Counted from the first letter of the stretch, positions 27,089-36,430 are shown. The stretch: DNA of 64,000 nucleotides from an uncultured Gammaproteobacteria bacterium (GCA_938082545.1 CALKCL010000017.1:62001-126000), one strand, 5' to 3'. Notes: a model not told the origin generated them from the letters alone. Numbers and translations: made by a program.

Positions 27089-28152
27089 TTCGTCCTCTCT
27101 AAATAGTTTTTTTGAACCCACGCACGATAAGCACCAGATTGAACATTCTCCACCCACGATTGGTTTTCTAAATACCACTGAACCGTTTTACGAATACCTG
27201 TTTCAAATGTTTCAGCTGGCTTCCAGCCTAATTCTCGTTCTATTTTGCTTGCGTCAATGGCATAACGGCGATCATGTCCAGGGCGATCTGTCACATAGGT
27301 AACTTGCTCTCGATAACTTTTACCATCTGCTCTAGATGAGCGTTCATCCAATAGATTGCAAACAGTATGAACAATATCTATATTAGTTTTTTCATTCCAA
27401 CCACCTATGTTGTAGACCTCGCCTACTTTGCCAGCCTTTAGGACAAGACGAATGGCGGTGCAATGATCTTTAACATAGAGCCAATCTCTGATTTGTTGGC
27501 CGTCCCCATAAACAGGTAATGGTTTGCCCGCGAGCGCATTAACTATTATTAATGGGATTAACTTTTCCGGGAAGTGATACGGCCCATAATTATTAGAGCA
27601 GTTGGTTGTAAGCACAGGCAGACCGTAGGTATGATGGTAAGCACGTACTAGGTGGTCACTCGCGGCTTTGGTTGCAGAGTACGGGCTATTGGGCTCATAA
27701 CGGTGAGTTTCGTTAAATGCTGGGGCATCTTTAGCAAGTGAACCGTATACCTCGTCGGTTGAAACATGAAGAAAACGAAAGTTTTGTTTAATATCGTTTT
27801 GCAGCCCAGTCCAATAAGCACGTACAGCCTCTAATAGGCGAAAAGTACCAACAACATTGGTTTGAATGAATTCCTCTGGCCCATGAATAGATTTATCCAC
27901 ATGGCTTTCGGCGGCAAAATTAATAATGCCACGGGGTTGATACTTACTAAGCAATTTAGCGACTAGCGTAAAGTCACCAATATCTCCTTCCACAAAAATA
28001 TGCCTATCATCCTCGTCAAGCGATTCAAGGTTCTCACGATTACCAGCATAAGTTAATGCGTCAAGGTTGATAATGGGTTCGTTTGATCCTGATAACCATT
28101 CCAATACGAAATTAGCACCAATAAATCCAGCGCCGCCCGTTACTAAAATCAT
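27085..28152 (-). CDS. rfbB: dTDP-glucose 4,6-dehydratase
   Basis: A 355-residue SDR. ILVTGGAGFIGANFV is the NAD loop, HVSTDEVYGSL holds the Thr-Asp-Glu of the active site, and SPYSATKAASDHL the Tyr-x3-Lys. The ATG at 28152 has AAGGAGG six bases upstream, the best ribosome site in the cluster, so it is preferred over an in-frame codon 36 bases earlier. It is the first gene of the O-antigen operon apart from a possible 52-codon frame upstream. Confidence 0.95.
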   Translation of the reverse strand: MILVTGGAGFIGANFVLEWLSGSNEPIINLDALTYAGNRENLESLDEDDRHIFVEGDIGDFTLVAKLLSKYQPRGIINFAAESHVDKSIHGPEEFIQTNVVGTFRLLEAVRAYWTGLQNDIKQNFRFLHVSTDEVYGSLAKDAPAFNETHRYEPNSPYSATKAASDHLVRAYHHTYGLPVLTTNCSNNYGPYHFPEKLIPLIIVNALAGKPLPVYGDGQQIRDWLYVKDHCTAIRLVLKAGKVGEVYNIGGWNEKTNIDIVHTVCNLLDERSSRADGKSYREQVTYVTDRPGHDRRYAIDASKIERELGWKPAETFETGIRKTVQWYLENQSWVENVQSGAYRAWVQKNYLERTN

Positions 28153-28193
28153 ACCGCCCTCCTTAAAAGTACATTTTCCATTTACCAACGCTC

Positions 28194-28352
28194 TTACTTC
28201 TCAATAGCAAAAGAATATTTCTGCTGTTTCAGAAAATACGAATCTGAAAGCGCGAGCCACGCCCACCAGGTATCATAACACTTTTTGGTGGTAATCAGAG
28301 CCGCTCTGGGTAATCTTCTATAACGCAAAATATCTTCTTTTAGCCAGGACAT
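28194..28352 (-). CDS. Possible 52-residue protein upstream of rfbB
   Basis: A short open frame starting MSWLKEDILRYRRLPRAAL and ending YSFAIEK, 41 bases upstream of the rfbB start. It is rich in Trp, Tyr and Lys and looks codon-like rather than random, but the ribosome site (GAGGTG) is too close to the ATG and I recognise no family. It may be a real leader gene, the N-terminal remnant of a lost gene, or chance. Confidence 0.3.
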   Translation of the reverse strand: MSWLKEDILRYRRLPRAALITTKKCYDTWWAWLALSDSYFLKQQKYSFAIEK

Positions 28353-28502
28353 CACCTCAAGGGCTGATGGCCTCGATGGAAATTATAAAGAAGAAACTTG
28401 AGTGCCTTTGTTTATATAGCGCGCCACAAAATATAGTTAGGCTAGTACTGGAGCCGATGCCAAATTGTCAAGGAAGGATTGGGTTATTGTGGAATGCAGC
28501 AA

Positions 28503-28576
28503 TGGAGGCGAGGAGCGGAATCGAACCGCTGTTCACGGCTTTGCAGGCCGCTGCATAACCACTCTGCCACCCCGCC
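28503..28576 (-). tRNA. tRNA-Cys (GCA)
   Basis: Cloverleaf read on the minus strand. The acceptor GGCGGGG pairs with CCTCGCC (one G-T), the anticodon loop CTGCAAA on a 5-bp stem gives GCA, the T arm is AGCGG-TTCGATT-CCGCT, the discriminator is T, and the CCA is encoded. In Escherichia coli this gene follows glyW beside pgsA; here it stands alone between the O-antigen locus and rlmJ. Confidence 0.96.
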
Positions 28577-28704
28577 TTAAGGATCCTGCGATTAGCTATT
28601 CAAGAAGGATGGGATTGTCCCATAAACAAGCCGCCCTGACCACTAGGGAAATCTAGAAACAATGGACTTCAATCTGCATGCCATCCTTGTCGATGCCACG
28701 AATT

Positions 28705-29478
28705 CTAGGACTGGAGGGCTTGTGTCACCTCTCTACCGATAGTCTGAATGCCATAAGGAGGGTTGATAACAAACAAGCCAGAGCCACCTATCTGACGATG
28801 TTTTGTGGAAGACGAGAAATTAATTTCATGACGAAAACCCTTAGGGAATCGTTTCTGCAAATTGTTTAGCATTTTCAAATGAAGATCATCATTTAATATG
28901 GGGTACCACAACACTACGACACCAACATTCCATTTTCGGTGAACCAAACCAAGTTTCACTGGGATCTCTTTATACTCGGTTTTTACCTCGTAACTGGGAT
29001 CGATGAAGATTAAACCTCTCCTTGGGGTTGGAGGTACCACTGAATCAACAAGATGCCATCCATCTTGATGGTATAAATTGACTCCTGGCACAGAAAAATG
29101 AGCTTCTAACGCTTTAAATTCGCGAGGATGCATTTCCGCTAAATGAATGTGATCATTGGGCCGTAAAGAAAGCAAAGCAAGCATAGGAGAGCCAGGATAA
29201 AAACTTGCCCCATACCGCTCCTCGGTCTTCTTAAGCCCCTTCGAATACGGATGATCCTTAGCAAAATTTTTACCTAAAAGATTAACCCCTTGCTTGAATT
29301 CACCCGTCTTTCTAGATTCTGCAGCAGTCAAGTAGTAAAGTCCTCGCCCTGCATGCGTCTCTACATAAGTAAGTGGTTTATCTTTACCTGTTAAATAGCC
29401 TAGAAGGCTGCAGAGCATCGAATGTTTGTGGACATCGGCAGCGTTTCCGGCGTGAAATCCGTGTTGATAAGAGAGCAT
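28705..29478 (-). CDS. rlmJ: 23S rRNA (adenine(2030)-N6)-methyltransferase
   Basis: A 257-residue protein opening MLSYQHGFHAGNAADVHKHS, almost the family signature. YVETHAGRGLY near residue 40 is the SAM-binding motif and FIDPSYEVKTEY near 160 is the catalytic DPxY box (usually DPPYE; here Ser replaces the second Pro). RlmJ methylates N6 of A2030 in free 23S rRNA. Monocistronic, divergent from the GST gene across about 140 bases. Confidence 0.94.
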   Translation of the reverse strand: MLSYQHGFHAGNAADVHKHSMLCSLLGYLTGKDKPLTYVETHAGRGLYYLTAAESRKTGEFKQGVNLLGKNFAKDHPYSKGLKKTEERYGASFYPGSPMLALLSLRPNDHIHLAEMHPREFKALEAHFSVPGVNLYHQDGWHLVDSVVPPTPRRGLIFIDPSYEVKTEYKEIPVKLGLVHRKWNVGVVVLWYPILNDDLHLKMLNNLQKRFPKGFRHEINFSSSTKHRQIGGSGLFVINPPYGIQTIGREVTQALQS

Positions 29479-29621
29479 AAGATAGTTGTGCCTAAGAAGT
29501 AATATTGAATTGTCATCACATAATACTTGATATTAGAATCGGATATTACAACTAATAGCTGCTTGTGATGAAAACGTTGTCTCAATAGTTTAATGTTCCT
29601 TATCGTTTTTGGATAGCTAAT

Positions 29622-30278
29622 ATGACCGTACGAACTCTATGGGGGATTGGAACACCTCGCACTATGAGAGCCCATTGGGCGATGACTGAATTAGGCCTCG
29701 ACTATGAAACGGAGCGGCTACAAGCCAGAACTCCGGTGGCAGATAGCCTTTTGTACCGTTCACTTAATCCCAGTGGGAAAATACCTACACTTGTGGATGG
29801 CGACGTTGCGGTTAGTGAAAGTGCTGCAATCATCACCTATCTTGGCGAGACTTACCGCAAAAACAATACTTCCTTAATCCCAAGCAAGAATGATGCGCGG
29901 GCCTCTTATTTTGAGTGGGGCTCATTTATAAGTACTGAGCTAGATGCAACTTCTTTATATGTTTTACGAAGGCATGAAGGATTGCCCAATGTGTACGGCT
30001 CAGCCCCCAACGCATGTCTAGTGGCCCGTCAATATTTCAACCGAATGATCAAAATTGCCGCAATAAGAATGGAGGATAGTCGCCCATATTTATTAGGTGA
30101 GTTATTTTCAGGAGCAGACATATTAATGATGACAACTCTAGATTGGGCTGCAGCTTATTCGTGTGATTACCCTAGCGTATTTCATAATTACCAAGCCAAC
30201 ATTAGCTTAAGACCAAGTTACAAACTAGCTGTCGAAAGAAATTCTGTTCAAACTGAAAGGGGAACTTCTCACTCATGA
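29622..30278 (+). CDS. Glutathione S-transferase family protein
   Basis: A 218-residue GST. The N-terminal thioredoxin-like domain has RTLWGIGTPRTMRAHW, with the PR-turn replacing a catalytic Cys/Ser region, then the cis-Pro GKIPTLVDGD and the glutathione-binding SESAAIITYL. The C-terminal helical domain contains the conserved N-capping FSGADILMM. The start is ATG after a modest AG-rich stretch. It overlaps the following gene by 4 bases (ATGA), so the two are probably co-transcribed. Confidence 0.88.
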   Translation: MTVRTLWGIGTPRTMRAHWAMTELGLDYETERLQARTPVADSLLYRSLNPSGKIPTLVDGDVAVSESAAIITYLGETYRKNNTSLIPSKNDARASYFEWGSFISTELDATSLYVLRRHEGLPNVYGSAPNACLVARQYFNRMIKIAAIRMEDSRPYLLGELFSGADILMMTTLDWAAAYSCDYPSVFHNYQANISLRPSYKLAVERNSVQTERGTSHS

Positions 30279-31381
30279 AAATTTTTATTAGCTTATTCTT
30301 GTGTGCGCTGGTGGTTTACTTAGGTCCTGTGTGTGCAGAAAAAGATATTGTAGCTCAACATAGGTATACCTACGCTTGGCCTTTCTCTCCTGCTGACGAA
30401 ATGAGGCCACGAGGAGGAATTACCACAGGTTCCGCAGTCACCTTACAAAAAGAGCCTCACACTCTATGGTTACAGCTACAAGAAAAAAACCTGTCCAAAA
30501 GAGAGAAAGATAGGCGAGCTATACGAGCGATGTCTGGCGCTTATCGCGCGTCCTTTGATTTCGTTGAGTTAGTTGGATTTACTGAGCCATATCATCCTGT
30601 TAGGCCTTATCAATCATGGGGCACTGAGTACGTTTACATTTTAGAAGATCAGCCAGATCTTATAAGTCTCCAACACATTTTAGTGATGACATTTGAAATT
30701 CCTGATCAAACACAAACTCAAACCATCGTCGTAAAACATTGGAGACAGGATTGGAGGTACCAAGACACGTCTCTATTGCAATACGATAAAAACAAAACTT
30801 GGGTTAACGATGCTCGTTCGGTGGAGTCCGTTGATGGTAAATGGACGCAAGCCGTTTTCCAAGTCGATGACTCGCCTCGTTATGAATCAGTAGGTGAATG
30901 GATGCACCATAATAACTATTCTTCTTGGGAAAGCGATCTGACCCGACGTCCTCTCCCTCGCCGTGAATTCAGCATTAGAAATGATTATGATGTCCTAGTC
31001 GGCACCAACAGGCACACCATAACACCCCACGGCTGGATTCATGAGGAAGACAACCTCAAAGTTAACACTAATAATGAAGATGGCACTGAGCAATATATAG
31101 CTCGAGAAGCGGGATTTAACCGATATGAAAGAATAGTTAATCATGATTTTTCAGAGGGCCATTTATACTGGGAAAAAACCAAAAACTTCTGGAGCGATGT
31201 TCGACTAAGTTGGAGTCGAATTATTCAGACTCACGATACGATTCGAATAAAGGACACAGCCTCTGAAAGAAAATTGTTTGAAGTCATGTTTGAATATGCC
31301 GATGAAACAGTCAATTACACTGAAGGTCAAGGTCGGGACTTTATAAAAAAAACACTTCAAGAATTTATACACTCTAATTAA
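30275..31381 (+). CDS. Secreted protein of the DUF6607 type
   Basis: A 368-residue protein with a signal peptide (MKIFISLFLCALVVYLG, cleavage near VCA-E at about 21). The body contains HWRQDWRYQD, DGKWTQAVFQVDDSPRYESV, RRPLPRREFSIRNDYDVL and NRHTITPHGWIHEEDN, which I recall as the core of DUF6607. Function is not known; the family is periplasmic or surface-linked in marine gammaproteobacteria. Translationally coupled to the GST gene. Confidence 0.72.
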   Translation: MKIFISLFLCALVVYLGPVCAEKDIVAQHRYTYAWPFSPADEMRPRGGITTGSAVTLQKEPHTLWLQLQEKNLSKREKDRRAIRAMSGAYRASFDFVELVGFTEPYHPVRPYQSWGTEYVYILEDQPDLISLQHILVMTFEIPDQTQTQTIVVKHWRQDWRYQDTSLLQYDKNKTWVNDARSVESVDGKWTQAVFQVDDSPRYESVGEWMHHNNYSSWESDLTRRPLPRREFSIRNDYDVLVGTNRHTITPHGWIHEEDNLKVNTNNEDGTEQYIAREAGFNRYERIVNHDFSEGHLYWEKTKNFWSDVRLSWSRIIQTHDTIRIKDTASERKLFEVMFEYADETVNYTEGQGRDFIKKTLQEFIHSN

Positions 31382-31499
31382 AATTGAAGTCAACGCTAAG
31401 ATAGAACGAGGCTTTGACAGGCTAACCAATTCAGCGCAATATCAAGATAATCTATATTTCTGTAGATTCTGGATTGAATTTGATAGAGGGGATTTAACT

Positions 31500-32186
31500 A
31501 TGGCTCATCTAAATGGCGTCCATCACGTGGCATTTATGACTGCGGACATAAAATCGCAAATTGTATTTTTCTCTGATGTCTTGGGGTTGAAGTTAAAAGC
31601 TCTGTACTGGATGCATAATGTCGATGGTTACTTACATGCATTTATGGAGCTTAACGCCAACTCCTCTGTGGCTTTTGTAGCAGCACCAATAGTGAAAGAT
31701 CTACCTATAACGAAAGGCGTTTCTCATGCCGGCAATCCGGTAAAGCCTTGCGCGGCTGGAGTAATGCAACATATCGCTTTTAGCGTCAACTCTGACGAAG
31801 AACTACTAGAAATGCGCGACAGAATAAGATCAAAAGGTGTCCGAGTTCTCGGGCCATTAGAGCATGGCTTCTGTCAGTCCATCTATTTCGGTGGCCCAGA
31901 GAATCTGGTGCTTGAAGTCTCCACTTCCCCGGATGCAATAAATGGCGATGAATGGATAGATCCTGCTGTCGTAAAACTCAACGGGATCTCTGATGAAGAG
32001 CTCCTCGCCTGCAGAAACCCAGCCCCTTATAACAATGCACACGCTGATGCAGTAGCTCAGCCTCCAAGTGGCATTGGAAAGCCAGAATATTCAGAAATGG
32101 ACAAGGCGTTCGCTGCGGCGTTTGATTTGCCAGATGAGGTCGTACTAAAAGAGCTTAGCGAATCAACACCCCCTGTACATATTTAG
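31500..32186 (+). CDS. VOC (glyoxalase/dioxygenase fold) family protein
   Basis: A 228-residue protein with paired VOC modules. The first begins NGVHHVAFMTADI with a metal-ligand His, the second MQHIAFSVNSDE, and NLVLEVS ends with the likely Glu ligand. It may be a ring-cleavage dioxygenase-like or lyase enzyme; the ligands suggest a single metal site. The C-terminal 70 residues are helical and Pro-rich. ATG start with GAGGGG 8 bases upstream. Confidence 0.8.
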   Translation: MAHLNGVHHVAFMTADIKSQIVFFSDVLGLKLKALYWMHNVDGYLHAFMELNANSSVAFVAAPIVKDLPITKGVSHAGNPVKPCAAGVMQHIAFSVNSDEELLEMRDRIRSKGVRVLGPLEHGFCQSIYFGGPENLVLEVSTSPDAINGDEWIDPAVVKLNGISDEELLACRNPAPYNNAHADAVAQPPSGIGKPEYSEMDKAFAAAFDLPDEVVLKELSESTPPVHI

Positions 32187-32231
32187 GCGAAGGTATTGAG
32201 TTTATCGGCTAGCTGTGGCCAAGTATCTAGA

Positions 32232-32271
32232 GTGAAACTCTTCCCAGGAACACTCCTGGGAAGAGTTTCAC
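32232..32271. terminator. Perfect 18-bp inverted repeat between convergent genes
   Basis: Arms at 32232-32249 (GTGAAACTCTTCCCAGGA) and 32254-32271 match perfectly around a 4-base loop. It sits between the convergent VOC and DUF2798 genes and contains the stop codon of the latter. There is no strong T tract on either side, so it may act as a two-way transcription block or RNA 3'-end stabiliser. Confidence 0.7.
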
Positions 32272-32513
32272 AGTATTTGCTTTGTCGCTGTGCTCGCAAC
32301 CAATTTTTTAGCCATAAATCGAACAGAAGGTGTCACTAATAATAATATTGGGAAACTCACTGCCCAGCTATGACCCCAAGCATTCAACCAAAGCCCAAGA
32401 AAATTTTCTGACAAACCCACCGCGGTATATAATGCAACGAAAGTCGAAAGACACGACATAAAAACGGATAAAAGAAAGCTAAATACAAGAAATTCAAAGC
32501 GTGCAGGGATCAT
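32268..32513 (-). CDS. DUF2798 family small membrane protein
   Basis: An 81-residue protein with two hydrophobic helices (about residues 8-34 and 45-68). The pattern RFEFLVFSFLLSVFMSCLST and the LWLNAWGHSWAVSFPILLLV stretch with VTPSVRF matches DUF2798, a small inner-membrane family of unknown function. The gene ends inside an 18-bp perfect hairpin. Confidence 0.78.
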   Translation of the reverse strand: MIPARFEFLVFSFLLSVFMSCLSTFVALYTAVGLSENFLGLWLNAWGHSWAVSFPILLLVTPSVRFMAKKLVASTATKQIL

Positions 32514-32644
32514 TGGGCGTCCTTAGATAAGTAAATTCAGATATGAGAGACAGCTATTTTCTAGCTGTGTAATAAGTCACATTATAATTTAAGTAATAGC
32601 ACTAACAAGCTCTCGAGAAAAGTCTATAAGAAGCTGCGCACGCA

Positions 32645-33460
32645 TCAAATTACTTTGCGGCGTTTAAGGAAACTGGTACATGCTGCCGCTAACTTTTGAG
32701 GTTGCTCCATCATGATCAGATGTCCCATGCCTTGAGCAATGCCCCCTTCAGCTAGCCCATTAGGAATCGCCGCAATAGTATCCAACACATCTTGATCCGG
32801 AATATGGTAATCGGCCTCTCCTTTATATAGAAATACCGGGCATTCAATATTACTTAACTTATCGGTCACATCATGGTCATTCCATGCGTCCATGTCTGCC
32901 ACGCATGTAGCTTGGTAGGTGCAACGATGCTGCCACTTGGATTCTAAAACTTTAGTCTCATCACAAGGGTAATACATTGCAGAAGTAGAGGCGTTGTCAA
33001 CAAGTGAGGAAAACCCTGGGAAAGTATGAGGTTCAGTATAATTTGATAAAAATGAGATTGATCCGGTTTTTGCCGCAGACTCAAATGCCATTCCTGCAGA
33101 GATCCCCTTGGGATGATTACATGCCAAATCGAGTGTCATGTCCCCCCCGATACCGCTACCGCAAACAACCGGTTTTTCGCCAGGGCAAACCGTTTCTATA
33201 AAATTCCAAACCCACTCTGCGTAGTCATGCATTTTTTTGAATGGTGTCCAATTAACGGGCAAAGATTTTGCGTGGCCAGGTAAATCAGGTGCAATGACTT
33301 TGAAACCTGCCTCAGCCATCAACGGCATAAAATGATGCCATTGCAGAGAACAAGCCCAACCCATGTGAATACAAACCAAAGGTATTCCTTCTCCACACAG
33401 GTCATAGTAGACCCTAGTGTTTTGAACTGTCGCATAACGTCCAGTAATTTCGTATGACAT
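32645..33460 (-). CDS. Alpha/beta hydrolase-fold protein lacking the usual nucleophile
   Basis: A 271-residue alpha/beta hydrolase by pattern: CIHMGWACSLQWHHFMP near residue 30, VIAPDLPGHAKS, FLYKGEADYHIP near 215 and GHLIMMEQPQKLA near 248, where the catalytic His is expected. The nucleophile elbow, normally GHSMGG, reads CGSGIGGD near residue 103, so Gly sits where Ser should be. It may be a non-catalytic family member or use a shifted Ser. Two bases separate it from the upstream SCP2-like gene. Confidence 0.75.
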   Translation of the reverse strand: MSYEITGRYATVQNTRVYYDLCGEGIPLVCIHMGWACSLQWHHFMPLMAEAGFKVIAPDLPGHAKSLPVNWTPFKKMHDYAEWVWNFIETVCPGEKPVVCGSGIGGDMTLDLACNHPKGISAGMAFESAAKTGSISFLSNYTEPHTFPGFSSLVDNASTSAMYYPCDETKVLESKWQHRCTYQATCVADMDAWNDHDVTDKLSNIECPVFLYKGEADYHIPDQDVLDTIAAIPNGLAEGGIAQGMGHLIMMEQPQKLAAACTSFLKRRKVI

Positions 33461-33462
33461 TT

Positions 33463-33855
33463 TTAACCCCCCCGTTTTTCGTAAACATTCATACTCCGCA
33501 TGATATTTAATATCACATGGGTGGATTCATACATCCGATTTGCTTGCAGTAGATTTCCGTCAACCTTAATGCTACCTGTATCTAGCATATGGCCTATGGG
33601 TCGTAACCCCTTCAATAGGCCATTCCAATTATCGATTGATCCGGCGATAACATAATCCCATCCAAGAGGATTAGACATGGGATAGTATTCCATCAAGTCT
33701 ATTACTTTCCCTCGGTAAAGTTTCATCCAGTATTGCTGTTCACCGAAACTCAAAAGCACTTTCACATCAGACCAAGCGCTTGCCTCAGCGAAGCGCTTGC
33801 TCTCATTAAGTTGTATCTTTAGCGCTCGTGCAAAATCAATACTAGGAAACTTCAT
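33463..33855 (-). CDS. Small protein resembling SCP2 sterol/lipid carrier domains
   Basis: A 130-residue soluble protein. The central YWMKLYRGKVIDLMEYYP and the later GSIKVDGNLLQANRM (a GxIxVxG...L pattern) recall the SCP2 lipid-transfer fold found in bacterial acyl-CoA and steroid pathways. It is translated just ahead of the alpha/beta hydrolase gene, suggesting the pair handle one hydrophobic ligand. The family assignment is tentative. Confidence 0.5.
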   Translation of the reverse strand: MKFPSIDFARALKIQLNESKRFAEASAWSDVKVLLSFGEQQYWMKLYRGKVIDLMEYYPMSNPLGWDYVIAGSIDNWNGLLKGLRPIGHMLDTGSIKVDGNLLQANRMYESTHVILNIMRSMNVYEKRGG

Positions 33856-33993
33856 CGCCCCTCCTTTTTTCTAAACACCTTCATCAGCAGCTTGCCTTGT
33901 TTTTTTAGATACAACGAACTTATCTTATTTTGAAGCACCATCACAAGAACACTCGTTCACTCGCCAAACAGACTCTAGTGCGAATCGACTTCG

Positions 33994-35403
33994 TTAGTTC
34001 TCAATAAAGTGCACTGCCAGCCATTGCTCATAAACGGAAATAAAATCGAGGTCTTCGTCTCCCCTCGCACTTAATTTAAGCTTACCTAACTCAGCGTGGG
34101 TGCTGTTCAATGTTCGCCATTTAACACCTTCATCTACGGTCACTAATCTCTCGGTTATTTTTTGAGAAATGGCTGCCCGCACCTTGTCGGAAAGAAGCTC
34201 GGGATGTTCAAAGTAAATCAGTCTCTGTGCGAGTCTTTGCATCCTCACATCAGTTAATTGCCTGAGCACTCCAACTCTATCCACCCACTCAGACGAGTGA
34301 AATTTTTCCATCAAAGAAGAATCAGAGCGACTAGAAAAACCATCATAAATTTGATCTTCTACTTCATTAGAAAGTTCGATCTCGTCAGCTTCTTGTTCAA
34401 AAATCACGGCTGACACCTGATGTTTAAAATCTAGACTGTCTTTAATCATTTCTGCTCTAGCTACTAATTCTTCGTACGAAATGTCTACAGGAATTGTATG
34501 GTCTGGCGCATCATCGGACGACAAGAGAATAGGCTGTTTGTTAGCGGCTATTTTTCTGATAGGGCTATTCTTTCCTCGAATTTTTTTAGAAAGTTCTTCC
34601 AAGCTCATACTTAAGTACTGAGAGGGATCTTGATTTAAATCAAAAACAAGTTGTTGGTTATCTTGGTCTGGATGTCGACCACATACTGTGACTGGTTTTG
34701 ACCACCCTCCATTTTGTGGGCCACATAAAATGAGGATACTTTGATCATTGAGTAATTGCAGAGTTTCACGTTTCGATGACGTGGTTAACATCATATCCCA
34801 CACATGAGGTGCTTCTTCTAAAACCCGCTTTGCCAAATGTATCGTTGCCTCGACATCGGCCATAGCGTCGTGTGCGCTCTGATGAGCAAACCCATTAGTA
34901 GGTGCCAGACTTTCTAGTCGGAATGTCGGATTTCCTTTGGGGCCAGGAACTGGCTGAATAACACCTGGGGCAAGTATATGCGTCGCATGCATGAGCCGAA
35001 GAACATCTCCACGACCATTACCACCAGTATTAGTAATATAGGGCGATTGTAAAGTCTGGTAGAAAGCTTGTCTTAGCATTTCTTCGTCGTAAGAAAGCGA
35101 GTTATACCCCATAAAAACAGCAGGAGACCAACCCGTTAATATCTGATGGATTTGGACCATCGCTTCGTAGTGAGTTGGCAAAGACTCATCAAACATTGCG
35201 CTAGGGGATACGCGAGTAACTTTCAATGCACCAGGTGCCGGAATGATATGTTTACGCAATTGGCAGCGTATTTCAAAACGCTCCAACTCATTAAGATCGC
35301 TATCAGTCAGAATAGCGCCGAACTGCAGTATCTGGTCAAAGCGCGTACTTAACCCACTCGTTTCAGTGTCATAAAAAACATAATTTTGTGTCGCTGGATC
35401 CAT
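33994..35403 (-). CDS. sbcB: Exodeoxyribonuclease I
   Basis: A 469-residue protein, close to the 475 of Escherichia coli ExoI. The DEDDh motifs are in place: FYDTETSG near residue 9, FMGYNSLSYDEEMLR near 97, and HDAMADVEATIHLAKRV near 178 with the His and last Asp. The rest matches the SH3-like and helical ExoI_C parts (EELVARAEMI, RMQRLAQRLIYFEHPE). It digests single-stranded DNA 3' to 5' in recombination and mismatch repair. Confidence 0.95.
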   Translation of the reverse strand: MDPATQNYVFYDTETSGLSTRFDQILQFGAILTDSDLNELERFEIRCQLRKHIIPAPGALKVTRVSPSAMFDESLPTHYEAMVQIHQILTGWSPAVFMGYNSLSYDEEMLRQAFYQTLQSPYITNTGGNGRGDVLRLMHATHILAPGVIQPVPGPKGNPTFRLESLAPTNGFAHQSAHDAMADVEATIHLAKRVLEEAPHVWDMMLTTSSKRETLQLLNDQSILILCGPQNGGWSKPVTVCGRHPDQDNQQLVFDLNQDPSQYLSMSLEELSKKIRGKNSPIRKIAANKQPILLSSDDAPDHTIPVDISYEELVARAEMIKDSLDFKHQVSAVIFEQEADEIELSNEVEDQIYDGFSSRSDSSLMEKFHSSEWVDRVGVLRQLTDVRMQRLAQRLIYFEHPELLSDKVRAAISQKITERLVTVDEGVKWRTLNSTHAELGKLKLSARGDEDLDFISVYEQWLAVHFIEN

Positions 35404-35449
35404 TCGCTAAGGCTACATGATCCCCTGTATAAAAACGAGTAGAAGAGAG

Positions 35450-36430
35450 CTAGCTAACCTCCTCTAAAAACCGGAGAATAAGAGCGGTCGTTTCGTGCGG
35501 TTTTTCGACCTGCAACCAATGCGCTGCTCCATCTACTAATTCTAGAAACCTCAGATCTTCAAATCCTTCTACAAACCAGTCCCGCCAGTTAATATCATAT
35601 AACAACACATCGTCGTCAGTTCCTGCGACAAAAGCCGCAGGCTGGGAAAAGCGTTTACCTTCTAGTTGCGGCGTCATGCTGTTAAGGTTGCGTAGATTAC
35701 GATACCAATTCGTAGGCCCTCTAAAACCATTGATCTTAAACTGGTCCACATGATATTCAAAATCCTCTGAGCTGATCCATGGAGGCAAGACTTCAGGCTC
35801 AGGAAGTACGTCGAGCAGCCCTTTTGAACTTGGATAACTCAATTGCTCCATCCAAGTCCCTGGTGGAGAATCAGCTCCCAAACCATGAGACAAAATGCGC
35901 AGGCTGCGTTCCACATCGGCATTCAGCTCATCATCCGCATACTCATTTTGAAAGTGCCTAATGTACCAGAACTTGTCATCGAAGCCCCTTGGATTGATAG
36001 TCGCATTACCCACTCTCCAAAACGGGACTGACAGTCCCATTACAGCGGTACACGTTGATTCGTAAAGCAGCGCTGTGTTCCATGCGACGATGCAGCCCCA
36101 ATCATGACCGATAAGCTTAAATGTATCAAAACCCAGAGCTTTTCTTATCCCATCGACATCTGCGGTCAACTTCAAAATAGTATATTCGGAAACTTCATGG
36201 GGACTGCTGCTGCCCCCATACCCTCTTTGATCTGGAACAGCTACACAATAGCCCGCGGCAACGAGAGGATCGATCTGGTGCCGCCACAAGTGCCAGGATT
36301 GAGGCCATCCATGTAGCAGAATAATCAAAGGTCCATTACCTTCAACGACAACGCGTAAGGTGACGCCATTCGTCTCAATCATTTCAAAATTTCGCTGCTG
36401 CATCCTTCCCCCGATAGCTTGACTTTGCAT
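35450..36430 (-). CDS. Epoxide hydrolase-like alpha/beta hydrolase
   Basis: A 326-residue alpha/beta hydrolase. HGWPQSWHLWRHQI near residue 40 gives the HGxP oxyanion motif, IGHDWGCIVAWN near 110 gives an Asp nucleophile as in epoxide hydrolases, and VDGAAHWLQVEKP near 300 gives the catalytic His. The two lid Tyr cannot be placed with certainty. The first 9 residues may not be translated, since a second ATG at 36403 has a GGGGGAAGG stretch just ahead of it. It lies 46 bases upstream of sbcB without obvious relation. Confidence 0.85.
   Translation of the reverse strand: MQSQAIGGRMQQRNFEMIETNGVTLRVVVEGNGPLIILLHGWPQSWHLWRHQIDPLVAAGYCVAVPDQRGYGGSSSPHEVSEYTILKLTADVDGIRKALGFDTFKLIGHDWGCIVAWNTALLYESTCTAVMGLSVPFWRVGNATINPRGFDDKFWYIRHFQNEYADDELNADVERSLRILSHGLGADSPPGTWMEQLSYPSSKGLLDVLPEPEVLPPWISSEDFEYHVDQFKINGFRGPTNWYRNLRNLNSMTPQLEGKRFSQPAAFVAGTDDDVLLYDINWRDWFVEGFEDLRFLELVDGAAHWLQVEKPHETTALILRFLEEVS

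Noticed and set aside
28130-28160. GGCGGTATG near the rfbB start considered as an ops (RfaH) element
   Set aside because: It is the ribosome site plus start codon of rfbB; the full ops consensus and JUMPstart are not present.
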